Source: SAR202 cluster bacterium bin90
GTDB lineage: Bacteria > Chloroflexota > Dehalococcoidia > Lucifugimonadales > JADFKI01
Length of the DNA: 64,000 bases
Assembly (NCBI GenBank): GCA_002238855.1
Contig: MPND01000011.1
Coordinates: forward strand, 36,595-100,594
Reading direction: 5' to 3'
A program made the translations under genes and the position numbers. Positions 7,959 through 16,350 of this stretch are shown here, piece by piece; the stretch's first letter is position 1, and each line of letters starts with the position of its first letter. Under the pieces are notes generated by a model. That model searched no databases. It was not told where the DNA came from and saw only the letters and a program-made list of their open reading frames with translations.

Positions 7959-9506
7959 TCAGCCCTCCGTCGCCCCGTATAATAGCGTATCCGGGTAGGT
8001 TATGTACCAGCCGAACCAGAACGACACATTCGCGGGATGCAGCGGCAAAGTCTGCGCCGGATCGGCGTCTTTCCACAACCTGTCCCGCTCTACATGCCAG
8101 ACAGCGCCCTCTTCATCGAGCAGTGTTTCCGGAAGGCTGTTGGGCGCGTCATCCGGAAGGGTGAATTGTATTCCTTCGCTTCGGAACGCCAGCGCGTCCG
8201 CGGACAGGGATGATGCCACTACCACCAAGTCAGTGCCACCCACGCTGTCGTTGACAAGGCGTGATTCCCTCATCGCATCTATGGAGTACGCCTTGAACGC
8301 CCCATCAGCCACTACCCCAAGCACCAGTTGTTTGGGCGCAAGCTGCTCATCCCTGTTCCAAATTGGAAACATCGTCTCCGGGTCTTCGCGATAAGCGAAA
8401 TAGATGGCGCGGTGGTCGTCCTCGCGCTCATAGCTTCTCGGAGGGTAATAGCCCGTCTCGCGCGACTGCACCTTGGTATCAGGATGCTCGTCCAGCCACT
8501 CGCCCCATGTGGTGAGCGCTACCGGGAAGTATTCGAGCTTTATGCCACTGCCTACAAGTTCGCCAACAATCGGCTCGCCCCGGAGCTGGCTCCACAGCGT
8601 CTCCGTCTTGCGGTCGTACATCACCTTGTTGCTGCGATATAGCATTCCGGATGTGCCGAATGTGGTTGGTTCTCCATTGATTTTCGCGGAATACACGATC
8701 CCGCTGTTGCACAACGTTCACCACGCAAGCGAAATCGGTTCGCCTCCCACCGTGTCATTGACCATCTCGTGGCCATTGATTATGCGCAGCGGGTATGCGC
8801 GGGTATCGCCATTGATGGATACGCCGAAAACGCGCTCATCGTCATCAAGGAAGTCAGCCTCGTCGGGGGTCAGCATTTTCGGGTCGCGGATGTCCGGTAT
8901 GCCGTCCGGCAATACGCCACCCCAGACGATTTCCGTCAGATCAACCGTGACTTCGCCATTGCGCGCCGGATACAGGAACGAGGCAAAGCGCGGGTGAAGC
9001 TGGGACATGAAGTTTATCTTCCATTCCAGATACCCGGACGGCGGCGGATATTCGTCGCTGTGGTTGCCGAGCCATTCCATCCACCCCTTCCAGTCATCGC
9101 CGCCGTAGCGTTCACCGGTGAGTTCGCCCAGGACGTACGCCGTAGCGTCCCTCGCATTCGCGGTGGACTGGTAGCGCATGGACTCTACCAGCACAGGGAC
9201 CATAGACTTGTCCTTGTTCATCCGGACTTCGTCCAGCGCATCGTATGTGACATTGCTGGTTCGACCAAAGCCCGGAAACACCTTGTACATCGCGTCGTTG
9301 GAGTCGTAGGGTATTGAGGTGGGTTCGGGCGTGGATGTGGCTGCCACTTGCGTCGTTGCCGTTGCGGCAGGCGGCATGGTCGGCGGTGCCATTGTTGGTG
9401 GGAGTGATGTTGCAGTTGGCGGCGGCGCGGGCTCAGACGCACAGGCGGCTAACACGGTCGCCGAAATAACCAAGACACCAATTGGCAGGTAGCGAAAAAA
9501 CAGCAT
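7959..9506 (-). CDS. DUF3179 lipoprotein, probable selenoprotein (TGA at codon 263 read as Sec)
   Basis: Two ORFs of the track (8718-9506 and 7959-8714) are one reading frame separated by a single TGA at 8718-8720. The N-terminus is a lipoprotein signal (VLAAC lipobox), then a Pro/Thr linker, a helical region and the DUF3179 domain (VNDTVGGEP, then NSG, TSGMLYRSNKVMYDRKTETLW, SRETGYYPP). Family members carry a YCPLCNS-type motif at this place. Here it reads W-TGA-T-L-C-N-S, so the TGA replaces the first Cys of CxxC and gives U-T-L-C. A bacterial-SECIS-like hairpin follows (8686-8704). The homology continues without gaps on both sides. ATG 9506 follows AGGAGG. DUF3179 function is unknown; the UxxC pair suggests an extracytoplasmic thiol or selenol redox role. 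A nonsense mutation is the alternative. Confidence 0.85.
8686..8704 (-). promoter_or_regulatory. candidate bacterial SECIS element, DUF3179 gene
   Basis: Starting 13 nt after the TGA, the mRNA reads GCGGGAU-CGUGU-AUUCCGC. This is a 7-bp stem (one G-U pair) with a 5-nt loop whose second base is G. The loop begins 21 nt after the UGA. The known bacterial SECIS pattern is a short stem-loop close after UGA with a G among the first two loop bases, and this fits. Confidence 0.7.
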
Positions 9507-9530
9507 TAATATGTCCTCCTAACCAATTGG
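9478..9530. repeat. paired CCAATTGG palindromes at the DUF3179 start
   Basis: The 8-bp palindrome CCAATTGG occurs at 9478-9485 (inside the signal-peptide codons) and at 9523-9530 (just upstream of the ribosome site). The copies are 45 bp apart and both are preceded by A. They could be operator half-sites for the divergent selenoprotein pair, or a coincidence. Confidence 0.3.
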
Positions 9531-9603
9531 ATGCAGACTGCAGGACGGCGGTTCATTCAGAACAGAGCGTTCCGGTGATAATACACTAATGGGAGGTTTC
9601 ACA

Positions 9604-9951
9604 GTGGCAGAAGTCGGATTCTACACATGGGCTCGTTGAAGCACCTGCCGCAAGGTGAAGGCGTCGCTTTCACAAGATGGCGTGGTTCTGAACGAACGGG
9701 ACTTCTTCAAGGACAGCTTCACGGAAGCGGAGTTGCGTGAACTGCTCGGAGACACACATCCGGCGGATGTATTCTCCTGGCGCAGCCCATCGGCGCGCAA
9801 GCTCGGGCTGGACAAGGATACAGTATCGCCTGACGAGTTGATCGGCCTGATGGTGGAAGAGCCGCGCCTCATCCGCCGCCCGCTCCTTCAGGTTGATGGG
9901 CATCTCGTTGTCGGCACCGACAAAAAGGCGATGGCGGAGGCGTTCGGCTAG
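9604..9951 (+). CDS. ArsC/Spx-family redoxin, probable selenoprotein (TGA at codon 12 read as Sec)
   Basis: The track lists only 9655-9951, but the homology extends upstream through an in-frame TGA. From GTG 9604 the protein reads MAEVGFYTWAR-U-STCRKVKASL and continues, 115 residues in all, which is the usual length of ArsC/Spx-like proteins. In that family the N-terminal active site is CxTCRKA. The TGA (9637-9639) sits exactly on the first Cys, giving U-S-T-C. The C-terminal RRPLLQVDGHLVVGTD matches the family end. GTG has GGGAGG 7 nt upstream, stronger support than any internal start. A SECIS-like hairpin lies at 9655-9673. The likely role is arsenate-reductase-like or thiol-disulfide chemistry in the cytoplasm. 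It is divergent from the DUF3179 gene and convergent with the carboxyltransferase gene. Confidence 0.85.
9655..9673 (+). promoter_or_regulatory. candidate bacterial SECIS element, ArsC-like gene
   Basis: Starting 15 nt after the TGA, the mRNA reads GUGAAGG-CGUCG-CUUUCAC. This is a 7-bp stem with one G-U pair and a 5-nt loop whose second base is G; the loop starts 23 nt after UGA. The geometry is nearly the same as in the neighbouring DUF3179 gene (7-bp stem, 5-nt loop beginning CGU), although the stem sequences differ. Confidence 0.7.
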
Positions 9952-9962
9952 AGCGTCGTCGC

Positions 9963-11564
9963 TTACGGTCTCACCGCCCGCTTCTCGCGCTGCGCCAGTT
10001 TGTGCAGCATCGGCTGCGCCAGCTTGACGAAAGTGCAGGCAAGGCGGCGCGTCTCGCGCGGGTCTATCAGGTCAACGACATCGCCACGGAAGGCAGCGCG
10101 GAATGGTGAGCGCAGCTTCAGCAGGCGCTCTTCTATCATCGCGCGGTGCGCCTCCGGGTCGGGAGCATTGTCAATTTCGCGGCGATACGCGGCTGCGACT
10201 CCACCCTCGATGGGTATGCCACCCCACTCGCCTGCGGGCCAGCCGAAGCGAAGGTTCAGGCCGTCAGGGTGACCGAGACTGTGCGCGGCATCCGCCGCGA
10301 CGCCGTACGCCTTGCGAACATTGAACTCGATCTTCGGCACCTTCGCTTCGGCGCTTGCAATCAGCGCACGCACACCTCGACGCATCGTTGCGATGCGCTC
10401 CGCGTGCGAGCCAAGCATGAAGCCGGGCATGTCCAGGAATATGACGACCGGCAGGTTGAAGGCATCGCACAGGTCAACGAAGTGCGCGTACTTCTCTGCT
10501 GCCCAGCCATCCATCGCACCCGCGAGACGCATCGGATCGCTGCCGATGATGCCCACGCTGTAACCGTCGAGGCGTGCAAATCCAGTTATAATCGAGCCTG
10601 CCCAGTGCCTCCGCATCTCGAAGAACTCGCCATTGTCCACGACCAGCTTGATAAGCTTTCGCGGATCGTAGCCGCGCCGACGATTCGGCGGGATGATGTT
10701 GAGCAGCTCCTCAGGGCGGCGGCCTGGCGGGTCACCCGTCTCCACGCGAGGCGCTACATCGTTGGTCGTGTTCGGCAGATAGGATATGAAGGTCTTGATC
10801 TGCTCGAAGGCATCCTCTTCAGATTCGGCTTCATTGTCCACCTGCCCGCTCTCGTGGACATGCCGCTTGTACCCGCCCAACTCCTCTTTGTCCATGTCCT
10901 CCCCAATGGCACGGCGCACGACGGGCGGTCCCGAAGGAAATATCTGGGACTGATCTTTTACCATAACGGTGAAGTGCGACATGAGCGCAAACGCTGCGGG
11001 CGCGCCCGCTACTGAGCCCATGATCCCCGCGGCAACAGGGACCTTCTTCATCAACTCAACGCCCTTCCACCACAGGTCGCCGCCCGGCAAGCCCATGTGC
11101 CCGGATGCCTCATCGGCTTTCGCGCTATGTCCTACGCCCTCGACAAGCTGTATGTACGGGATGCCGTACTGCGTGGCGAGCGGCTGTGTGAACTGCCGCG
11201 AGTGCTTGCGAACATTGTGCGGACTGCCGCCTGATATGGTGAAGTCGTCGCCACCGATGGCTACCGGACGACCGTCAATCTCCGCGAGTCCCATCACATA
11301 AGCGCCGGGGGTAAACTCGACCATGTTGCCTTCGTCGTCGAACTCGGCAGCGCCCACCATAGGGCCGGCCTCAAGGAAACTACCGGGGTCCACCATCTTC
11401 TCGATTCGCTCGCGCACGGTGTGGCGACCGCCCGCATGCTGGCGTTTGACGCGCTCTGGACCACCTAACTCGGCGGCGAGACCGCGCACGTAGTTCATAT
11501 CGTCTATTGCCTGCTCCCAGGGCATTCCCGGCTTCCACATATCTCGGTCTTTGTCGATTGGCAT
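9963..11564 (-). CDS. acyl-CoA carboxylase carboxyltransferase subunit (PccB/MmdA family)
   Basis: The 533-residue protein is a biotin-dependent carboxyltransferase of the propionyl/methylcrotonyl/acetyl-CoA carboxylase beta family. Visible parts are GGRHTVRERIEKMVDPGSFLE at the N-terminus, VEGVGHSA, GIMGSVAGAPA, GGYKRHVHESGQVDNEAESE and the C-terminal-domain FLDMPGFMLGSHAE. It transfers carboxyl from carboxybiotin to an acyl-CoA. ATG follows GGGGAGGG. It is the last gene of the operon after the biotin carboxylase (17-bp gap). The acyl substrate (propionyl-, methylcrotonyl- or another) is not decided. Confidence 0.9.
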   Translation of the reverse strand: MPIDKDRDMWKPGMPWEQAIDDMNYVRGLAAELGGPERVKRQHAGGRHTVRERIEKMVDPGSFLEAGPMVGAAEFDDEGNMVEFTPGAYVMGLAEIDGRPVAIGGDDFTISGGSPHNVRKHSRQFTQPLATQYGIPYIQLVEGVGHSAKADEASGHMGLPGGDLWWKGVELMKKVPVAAGIMGSVAGAPAAFALMSHFTVMVKDQSQIFPSGPPVVRRAIGEDMDKEELGGYKRHVHESGQVDNEAESEEDAFEQIKTFISYLPNTTNDVAPRVETGDPPGRRPEELLNIIPPNRRRGYDPRKLIKLVVDNGEFFEMRRHWAGSIITGFARLDGYSVGIIGSDPMRLAGAMDGWAAEKYAHFVDLCDAFNLPVVIFLDMPGFMLGSHAERIATMRRGVRALIASAEAKVPKIEFNVRKAYGVAADAAHSLGHPDGLNLRFGWPAGEWGGIPIEGGVAAAYRREIDNAPDPEAHRAMIEERLLKLRSPFRAAFRGDVVDLIDPRETRRLACTFVKLAQPMLHKLAQREKRAVRP

Positions 11565-11581
11565 TCTTGTCCCTCCCCGGA

Positions 11582-12916
11582 TTACGGCAGGCTTTCAATT
11601 AGCCCAGTAGAGTATCGCCCCGCAGCGAAGTCAGCATGATGCAGCGCTGCCTGCAGCGTGGGTATATTCGTGGTAACACCGCTGACCTCAGTTGCGCTAA
11701 GCGCTTTCTCCATCAGTTGGATCGCCTCGTCCCTGCTCTCTCCCCACGCGATGAATTTGGCGAGAAGCGGGTCAAAGTAAGGCGTTACGGCATCACCCTT
11801 TCGGTAGCCGCCGTCGATTCGCAGGTCTGCTATCTCAGGCAGGTCAAAGGTGTCAAGCGTGCCCGGCGACGGCATGAAGGTCTTCGGGTCTTCGGCATAA
11901 ATCCTGCATTCGACTGCGTAGCCCCTTACGGCAGCGTTGCCGTCCACGGAAAGCGGCAATCCAGCGGCAGCGAGCAGTTGCTGCTCCACCAGGTCAACGC
12001 CGGTTATCATTTCGGTGACGCCGTGCTCCACCTGCAGCCGGGTGTTCGCCTCCAGGAAATACGCAGACCCACACCCATCGACAATGAATTCGAAAGTTCC
12101 GGCTCCAACATATCCGGTCTCGCGCGCCGCCATCACTGCCATCTCGGCTAGCGACTCCCGCAATCCTTCCGGCAGACAGGGCGCCGGCGCTTCTTCGATT
12201 ACCTTCTGATGCCTGCGCTGGGCTGAGCATTCGCGCTCCCAAAGATGGCGCACATTTCCCAACTGGTCGGCGATAACCTGCACTTCGATATGCCGGGCGG
12301 GACTCACGAGCTTTTCGATATAGACTTCAGCGCTTCCGAATGCGCGGAAGGCCGATGAACTCGCCCTTCGGAGTGCTCGCTGCAATCGAGCTTCGCTCTC
12401 CACGACCTGCATTCCAATTCCGCCGCCGCCATCCGTAGCCTTGACCATCAGGGGCAAGCCGACGGCTTCCAATGCAGTCTTCGCGGAGCCCTCGTCACCG
12501 GCATCCACACTTGCGCCCGGAAGAACAGGTACGCCCAGAGACGCCATCTGCTTTCGCGCTTCCCACTTGTCCGCCATCAGACGCGCCATATCGGGGCGGG
12601 GACCCACGAATACGATGCCCCGGTCGGCGCAGCGGTCTGCAAACACAGGTGATTCGGACAGGAAGCCATATCCCGGATGAATGGCATTCGCGCCGCTCTC
12701 GGCAGCTATGCCAGCGATCGCCTCGGCGTCCAAATACGACCCTGCGGGCGTTGCACTCTCAGGCAGATCGAAGGCTTCATCTGCTAGCTCGGCATGCAGA
12801 GGGGTGCCTTCCGCCTTCGCATAGACTGCCACGGTGCTGATGCCCAACTTGCGGCAGGTCTTAATGATACGACAGGCTATCTCGCCCCTGTTTGCGATGA
12901 GAACTTTATCGAACAC
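11582..12916 (-). CDS. accC: biotin carboxylase subunit of acyl-CoA carboxylase
   Basis: The 444-residue ATP-grasp protein begins MFDKVLIANRGEIACRIIKTCRKLGI, the classical AccC opening. It has the glycine-rich ATP lid (KATDGGGGIGMQ), the catalytic ERECSAQRRHQKVIEEAP region, and FLEANTRLQVEHGVTEMITGVDLV. It carboxylates biotin on the carrier protein using ATP and bicarbonate. The start is GTG, with GGAG overlapping the end of the upstream biotinyl-carrier gene. It is slightly shorter than typical AccC and lacks a fused carrier domain. The carrier is the separate gene just upstream. Confidence 0.93.
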   Translation of the reverse strand: MFDKVLIANRGEIACRIIKTCRKLGISTVAVYAKAEGTPLHAELADEAFDLPESATPAGSYLDAEAIAGIAAESGANAIHPGYGFLSESPVFADRCADRGIVFVGPRPDMARLMADKWEARKQMASLGVPVLPGASVDAGDEGSAKTALEAVGLPLMVKATDGGGGIGMQVVESEARLQRALRRASSSAFRAFGSAEVYIEKLVSPARHIEVQVIADQLGNVRHLWERECSAQRRHQKVIEEAPAPCLPEGLRESLAEMAVMAARETGYVGAGTFEFIVDGCGSAYFLEANTRLQVEHGVTEMITGVDLVEQQLLAAAGLPLSVDGNAAVRGYAVECRIYAEDPKTFMPSPGTLDTFDLPEIADLRIDGGYRKGDAVTPYFDPLLAKFIAWGESRDEAIQLMEKALSATEVSGVTTNIPTLQAALHHADFAAGRYSTGLIESLP

Positions 12917-12923
12917 TTACCGC

Positions 12924-13166
12924 TCACTCCACAACGAGTACAATCATCGGGTCTTCCTGCGATATGTTCTGGTTTTGACGAATGAGAATTTCCTTGACCG
13001 TTCCATCGTACTCGGACAGGATTTCGTTTTCCATTTTCATGGATTCTATGACGACGAGCAGATCGCCGTCGCTCACTTCTTCTCCTACCGAGACGCTTAT
13101 TTCCACTATCACTCCGGTAATCGGAGATTCAACTGCTACTTCTGCCAACCCACTTTCACCTTTCAA
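12924..13166 (-). CDS. stand-alone biotinyl (BCCP) domain protein
   Basis: This biotin/lipoyl-attachment domain of about 80 residues has the biotinylation motif ESMKMENEI and the flanking VESPITGVIVEISVSVGEEV. The track starts at ATG 13259, but that would overlap the CoA transferase by about 80 bp. The TTG at 13166 gives just the domain and avoids the overlap. The true start remains uncertain because no strong ribosome site is visible. It lies immediately upstream of accC and should be the carboxyl carrier for the AccC/PccB-type complex encoded with it. Confidence 0.8.
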   Translation of the reverse strand: MKGESGLAEVAVESPITGVIVEISVSVGEEVSDGDLLVVIESMKMENEILSEYDGTVKEILIRQNQNISQEDPMIVLVVE

Positions 13167-13177
13167 GAAAATTATGC

Positions 13178-15583
13178 CTACTGGGACAATGGTGCGCGTC
13201 CCAATAACTCGCTTAGAATCTGTTCGTTGTGCGCCCCCAAGGGTGCCGACGGTCTCCAATTCTGCTTGGGTAGCCCATCAGTGATGATCGCCTGTCCCGG
13301 ATAAGTCTTTCGACCTACATCGGGTTCGTCCAGCGTCACAAAGAAGTCTCGCCCGCGCAGATGCGGATCGTCCAGCATATCTATGCTCCTGTGGACCGCA
13401 CCCGCCGGTACGCCCACTGCCTGCAAGGCATTCATAGCCTCAATGGCATCCTCTTCCTTCGTCCATGACGCGATTATGCCATTAAGTTCGGCCTCGTTCT
13501 GCTGACGGGACAACTCTTCGCGGAAACGTCTATCTGTTGCCAGTCCCGGCGTACCCATGACTCCGCATAGCGCTTGCCATTGCTCATCACAGGTTACGGC
13601 AATTGCCAGCCATCTGTCATCACCCAGACAGGGATAGACGCCGTGCGGGGCGTGCCGGTAGTGGCTGTTGCCCTTGCGGTCCGGCTGCACTCCGTTGTGG
13701 GCGTATGCGCCGATGAACTCACCAATCTGACAGACAGGCCCCTCCGCCAGGGCAATGTCGATGAACTGACCCTGCCCTGTTGTCGTCCGATGCTGCAGCG
13801 CGGTCATTATAGCAGCGGCGGCATTCATTCCGGTCACAGGGTCCGGGTAGGCGATGCCGGATGTCATAGGCATTTCGCCATCATAGCCCATCAGACTGGG
13901 GATGCCGGTGATAGATTCTACCGATGTGCCATATGCGGGAAACTCCGCTGCCGCGCCCTCTGCGCCGTAGCCAGAGATGGAGCACATGACGATATCGGGG
14001 CGCACCTGCCGCAACGATTCATAGCCCAGCTTGAAATTTCGCATCACATGCGGACGGAAGCTCTCGATCACGATGTCGGACACGGACGCGAGTTCCAGGA
14101 AGGCATCCCTACCCTCCGGAAGGTCAAGGCGAAGGGCAAGACTATCCTTATTTCTGTTGTGCTTGTTGTCAACACCCCTCGTGCGGTCGATCTGGACACG
14201 CGGATCAGAAACCTTGACCACATGCGCGCCGAAGTCAGCAAGTATGCGCGCCACCAGTGGCCCTGCCCAAACGCGAGTCAGATCTATAACACGAATGCCG
14301 GACAGCAGTCCGCGCTCCAGGTGCGGCTGCGCCTTTAGCGTACTTTTCTCGGGAGGCTCTTGCCCGTACGACGCAGGCGGAATCCTTGACCGCTCGCAAG
14401 CCTTTGACACAAGCTTATTGTGCTCTCCGAGTGATGGCGCCGGCGAGAATCTGGGCTCTGTCGCGCTCATATGAAACGGCACGCGTGGGAACGTAACCGT
14501 GCCACCCTGCGGATGCTCGAATTCAGCGAACAGACTGCGCTCAAGGTACTGGCTGTCCTGCATAGTCTCACTGAGGTCAAATACGGGGGAGGCTGGTACC
14601 GAATAGACGCCCGCGGCAAGCTCTACAATCTCCTGCCGCGTCTTATCGGCCACCCACTCCAGCAGTATCTCGTCTATCTCATCCGCAGCGTCCTTCAGGC
14701 TCTGGAACACCGAAAAGCGCGGATCTATTAGCAGGTCTTCCCTGCCGATCATCGCGCACACGTAGTCCCACTGGTGGGGTGCCGATGCGGAGAAGGTGAT
14801 GTAACCGTCCTTGCATGGCAGCGTGGTTATGGGATAGCCGCCGGTGCGCCTCCCGGTGGCGAGCCTAACTCCTGCGCGCTTGCGAATGATGCCGTCGTAC
14901 TGGTGCGATACGAAGGTGAATTGGTGCAGCGCCGCCAACGCCTCCATTTCGGAAACTTCGACCTGCCGACCTCTGCCTGTAAGGGAGCGGGCGCGAAGTC
15001 CGAGCATTGTGCCCGCGTATCCCTTCATCGCGGTAAGGCGCTGCGCCTGGTAGCCCGGAAGCATAAGGGGCTCGCGGCCTTCTTCGCCACTCAGGTACAG
15101 GTATCCGCCTAGAGCAAGGCTGACTAACGGGGTAGATTGCCAGTCCGCGTATGGTCCGCCAAGGCCGAAAGGCGTCAGCGACAGGTTCACTAGCAGAGGG
15201 TTGATGGACTGAAGTGTATCCGCATCCACTCCGAGCTCGCGCCTGGTCTGTGGCTGCCAGTCGTCTACCAGCACATCCGCGTCGCTCACCAGATTGAGCA
15301 GTTCTGACATGCCGTTAGCACTTTTCCAGTCGAGAAGAACGCTTTCCTTGCCCATATTGTCGTACAGGAAGAGGGCACCGGCATCAGGAGCATCGTAGCC
15401 CTTCATCTGCGGTTCAGCGTATCGTGTCCAACTGCCGAGAGGTGGTCGTTCAATCTTGATGACGCGCGCGCCGAATGCGGCCAGCATGCGACCGCAGAAA
15501 GCGCCCGCAACAGACTCCGCGACTTCAACTACTGTCAGGTCGGACAGAGGTGGGATACGTTGATAGGCTGGATCTTCGATCAT
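13178..15583 (-). CDS. double-length family III CoA transferase (CaiB/BaiF)
   Basis: This 801-residue protein is two CaiB/BaiF domains in tandem: residues 1 to about 400 (LSDLTVVEVAESVAGAFCGRMLAAFGARVIKIE) and about 420 to the end (GIRVIDLTRVWAGPLVARILADFGAHVVKV). Both carry the typical N-terminal CoA-site pattern and the SLTPFG/SISGYG strand. At the place of the catalytic Asp in formyl-CoA transferase, both domains appear to have Glu (VEVSEMEAL and IDIALAEGP). I align this by eye only. The family moves CoA between acids. In this operon it would activate the acid later carboxylated or degraded. Fused double CoA transferases are also known in actinobacteria. Confidence 0.9.
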   Translation of the reverse strand: MIEDPAYQRIPPLSDLTVVEVAESVAGAFCGRMLAAFGARVIKIERPPLGSWTRYAEPQMKGYDAPDAGALFLYDNMGKESVLLDWKSANGMSELLNLVSDADVLVDDWQPQTRRELGVDADTLQSINPLLVNLSLTPFGLGGPYADWQSTPLVSLALGGYLYLSGEEGREPLMLPGYQAQRLTAMKGYAGTMLGLRARSLTGRGRQVEVSEMEALAALHQFTFVSHQYDGIIRKRAGVRLATGRRTGGYPITTLPCKDGYITFSASAPHQWDYVCAMIGREDLLIDPRFSVFQSLKDAADEIDEILLEWVADKTRQEIVELAAGVYSVPASPVFDLSETMQDSQYLERSLFAEFEHPQGGTVTFPRVPFHMSATEPRFSPAPSLGEHNKLVSKACERSRIPPASYGQEPPEKSTLKAQPHLERGLLSGIRVIDLTRVWAGPLVARILADFGAHVVKVSDPRVQIDRTRGVDNKHNRNKDSLALRLDLPEGRDAFLELASVSDIVIESFRPHVMRNFKLGYESLRQVRPDIVMCSISGYGAEGAAAEFPAYGTSVESITGIPSLMGYDGEMPMTSGIAYPDPVTGMNAAAAIMTALQHRTTTGQGQFIDIALAEGPVCQIGEFIGAYAHNGVQPDRKGNSHYRHAPHGVYPCLGDDRWLAIAVTCDEQWQALCGVMGTPGLATDRRFREELSRQQNEAELNGIIASWTKEEDAIEAMNALQAVGVPAGAVHRSIDMLDDPHLRGRDFFVTLDEPDVGRKTYPGQAIITDGLPKQNWRPSAPLGAHNEQILSELLGRAPLSQ

Positions 15584-15598
15584 GCGCCGCCGGTGACT

Positions 15599-16267
15599 CT
15601 AGCTTCTCGAGCGGTTTCTGTGGTCGGCGATTGTCCAGCCTGCACCGATTACAATGGACGCGAGCATCAGCTTCACGAGATCGCCGGGAATGAAGGGATA
15701 CACTGCGCCCGAGAACAACTCGCCTTGTGCAGGCCAGCCGAAATCGAAGACCGACAACCATATCAGCGCAGGCACATATATCCACAGGTTGCCAAGCAGC
15801 ATCGTCCACAGGCTCTTGCCGCGTATCCAACCGCGCTCTGACATGAACCCGATGATTGGAACGGCAGTGATGAAACCGATCAGATAGCCGCCGGTAATGC
15901 CGGTCACCGCGCTCAGTCCTCGGGTGATGTCCCACGCGAGTTCCCTGCTGGCAAACATCGGCGCGCCCACCATCCCGAGAAGGTAATAGACTACGATGGC
16001 AAGAAGTCCCCAACGAAGCCCCAGGAAGCCGCCCATCAGTAGCACGCCGGCGGTCTGGAATGTGATTGGAACGGGGTTATCGGGCAGGTAGAAGTGCATC
16101 TTGCCGCAGGCCGCGAGAACGACCACAGCCGCCAATGCGAGGAGTGCACGCTGAATCGTCGTAAGTGAGGGGAAGAGCGCGTCCATCAGGGATGGATTGC
16201 GCGTGCCAATCAGAGCCTCCCCCGACTCGCGCGCGAGCGATGCTCCTGAGCCTGTTGCCGTCTGCAT
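15599..16267 (-). CDS. bioY: BioY biotin transporter (S component)
   Basis: This is an integral membrane protein with about six hydrophobic segments and the BioY pattern (PDNPVPITFQTAGVLLMGGFLGLRWGLLA, then TGGYLIGF, then a conserved C-terminal IPGDLVKLMLASIVIG). It imports biotin, alone or with an ECF energising module, none of which is encoded here. The track starts at 16312, but the ATG at 16267 has GGAGG 8 nt upstream and is preferred (222 residues). It lies 15 bp upstream of the CoA transferase, in the operon that encodes biotin-dependent carboxylase subunits, which fits its role. Confidence 0.9.
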   Translation of the reverse strand: MQTATGSGASLARESGEALIGTRNPSLMDALFPSLTTIQRALLALAAVVVLAACGKMHFYLPDNPVPITFQTAGVLLMGGFLGLRWGLLAIVVYYLLGMVGAPMFASRELAWDITRGLSAVTGITGGYLIGFITAVPIIGFMSERGWIRGKSLWTMLLGNLWIYVPALIWLSVFDFGWPAQGELFSGAVYPFIPGDLVKLMLASIVIGAGWTIADHRNRSRS

Positions 16268-16350
16268 AGAATCTGCCTCCGTGTGCGTCTCAAGCCTTGC
16301 CGATACTAGCAACGGCAGTCTGAGGGTGTCAAGGAAATGCGCGCCTTAGG

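Noticed and set aside
8718-8720. Plain nonsense mutation splitting DUF3179 into two genes
   Set aside because: The TGA sits exactly on the conserved first Cys of CxxC, the frame and homology are otherwise intact, a SECIS-like hairpin follows, and the neighbouring gene shows the same situation.
9642-9657. CACCU/AGGUG hairpin after the ArsC-like TGA as the SECIS
   Set aside because: The loop starts only 7 nt after the UGA, closer than known bacterial SECIS elements. The 9655-9673 hairpin fits better.
9655-9951. Listed ORF start GTG 9655 for the ArsC-like gene
   Set aside because: It removes the active site and has a weaker ribosome site than GTG 9604, which gives a full-length family protein if the TGA is read through.
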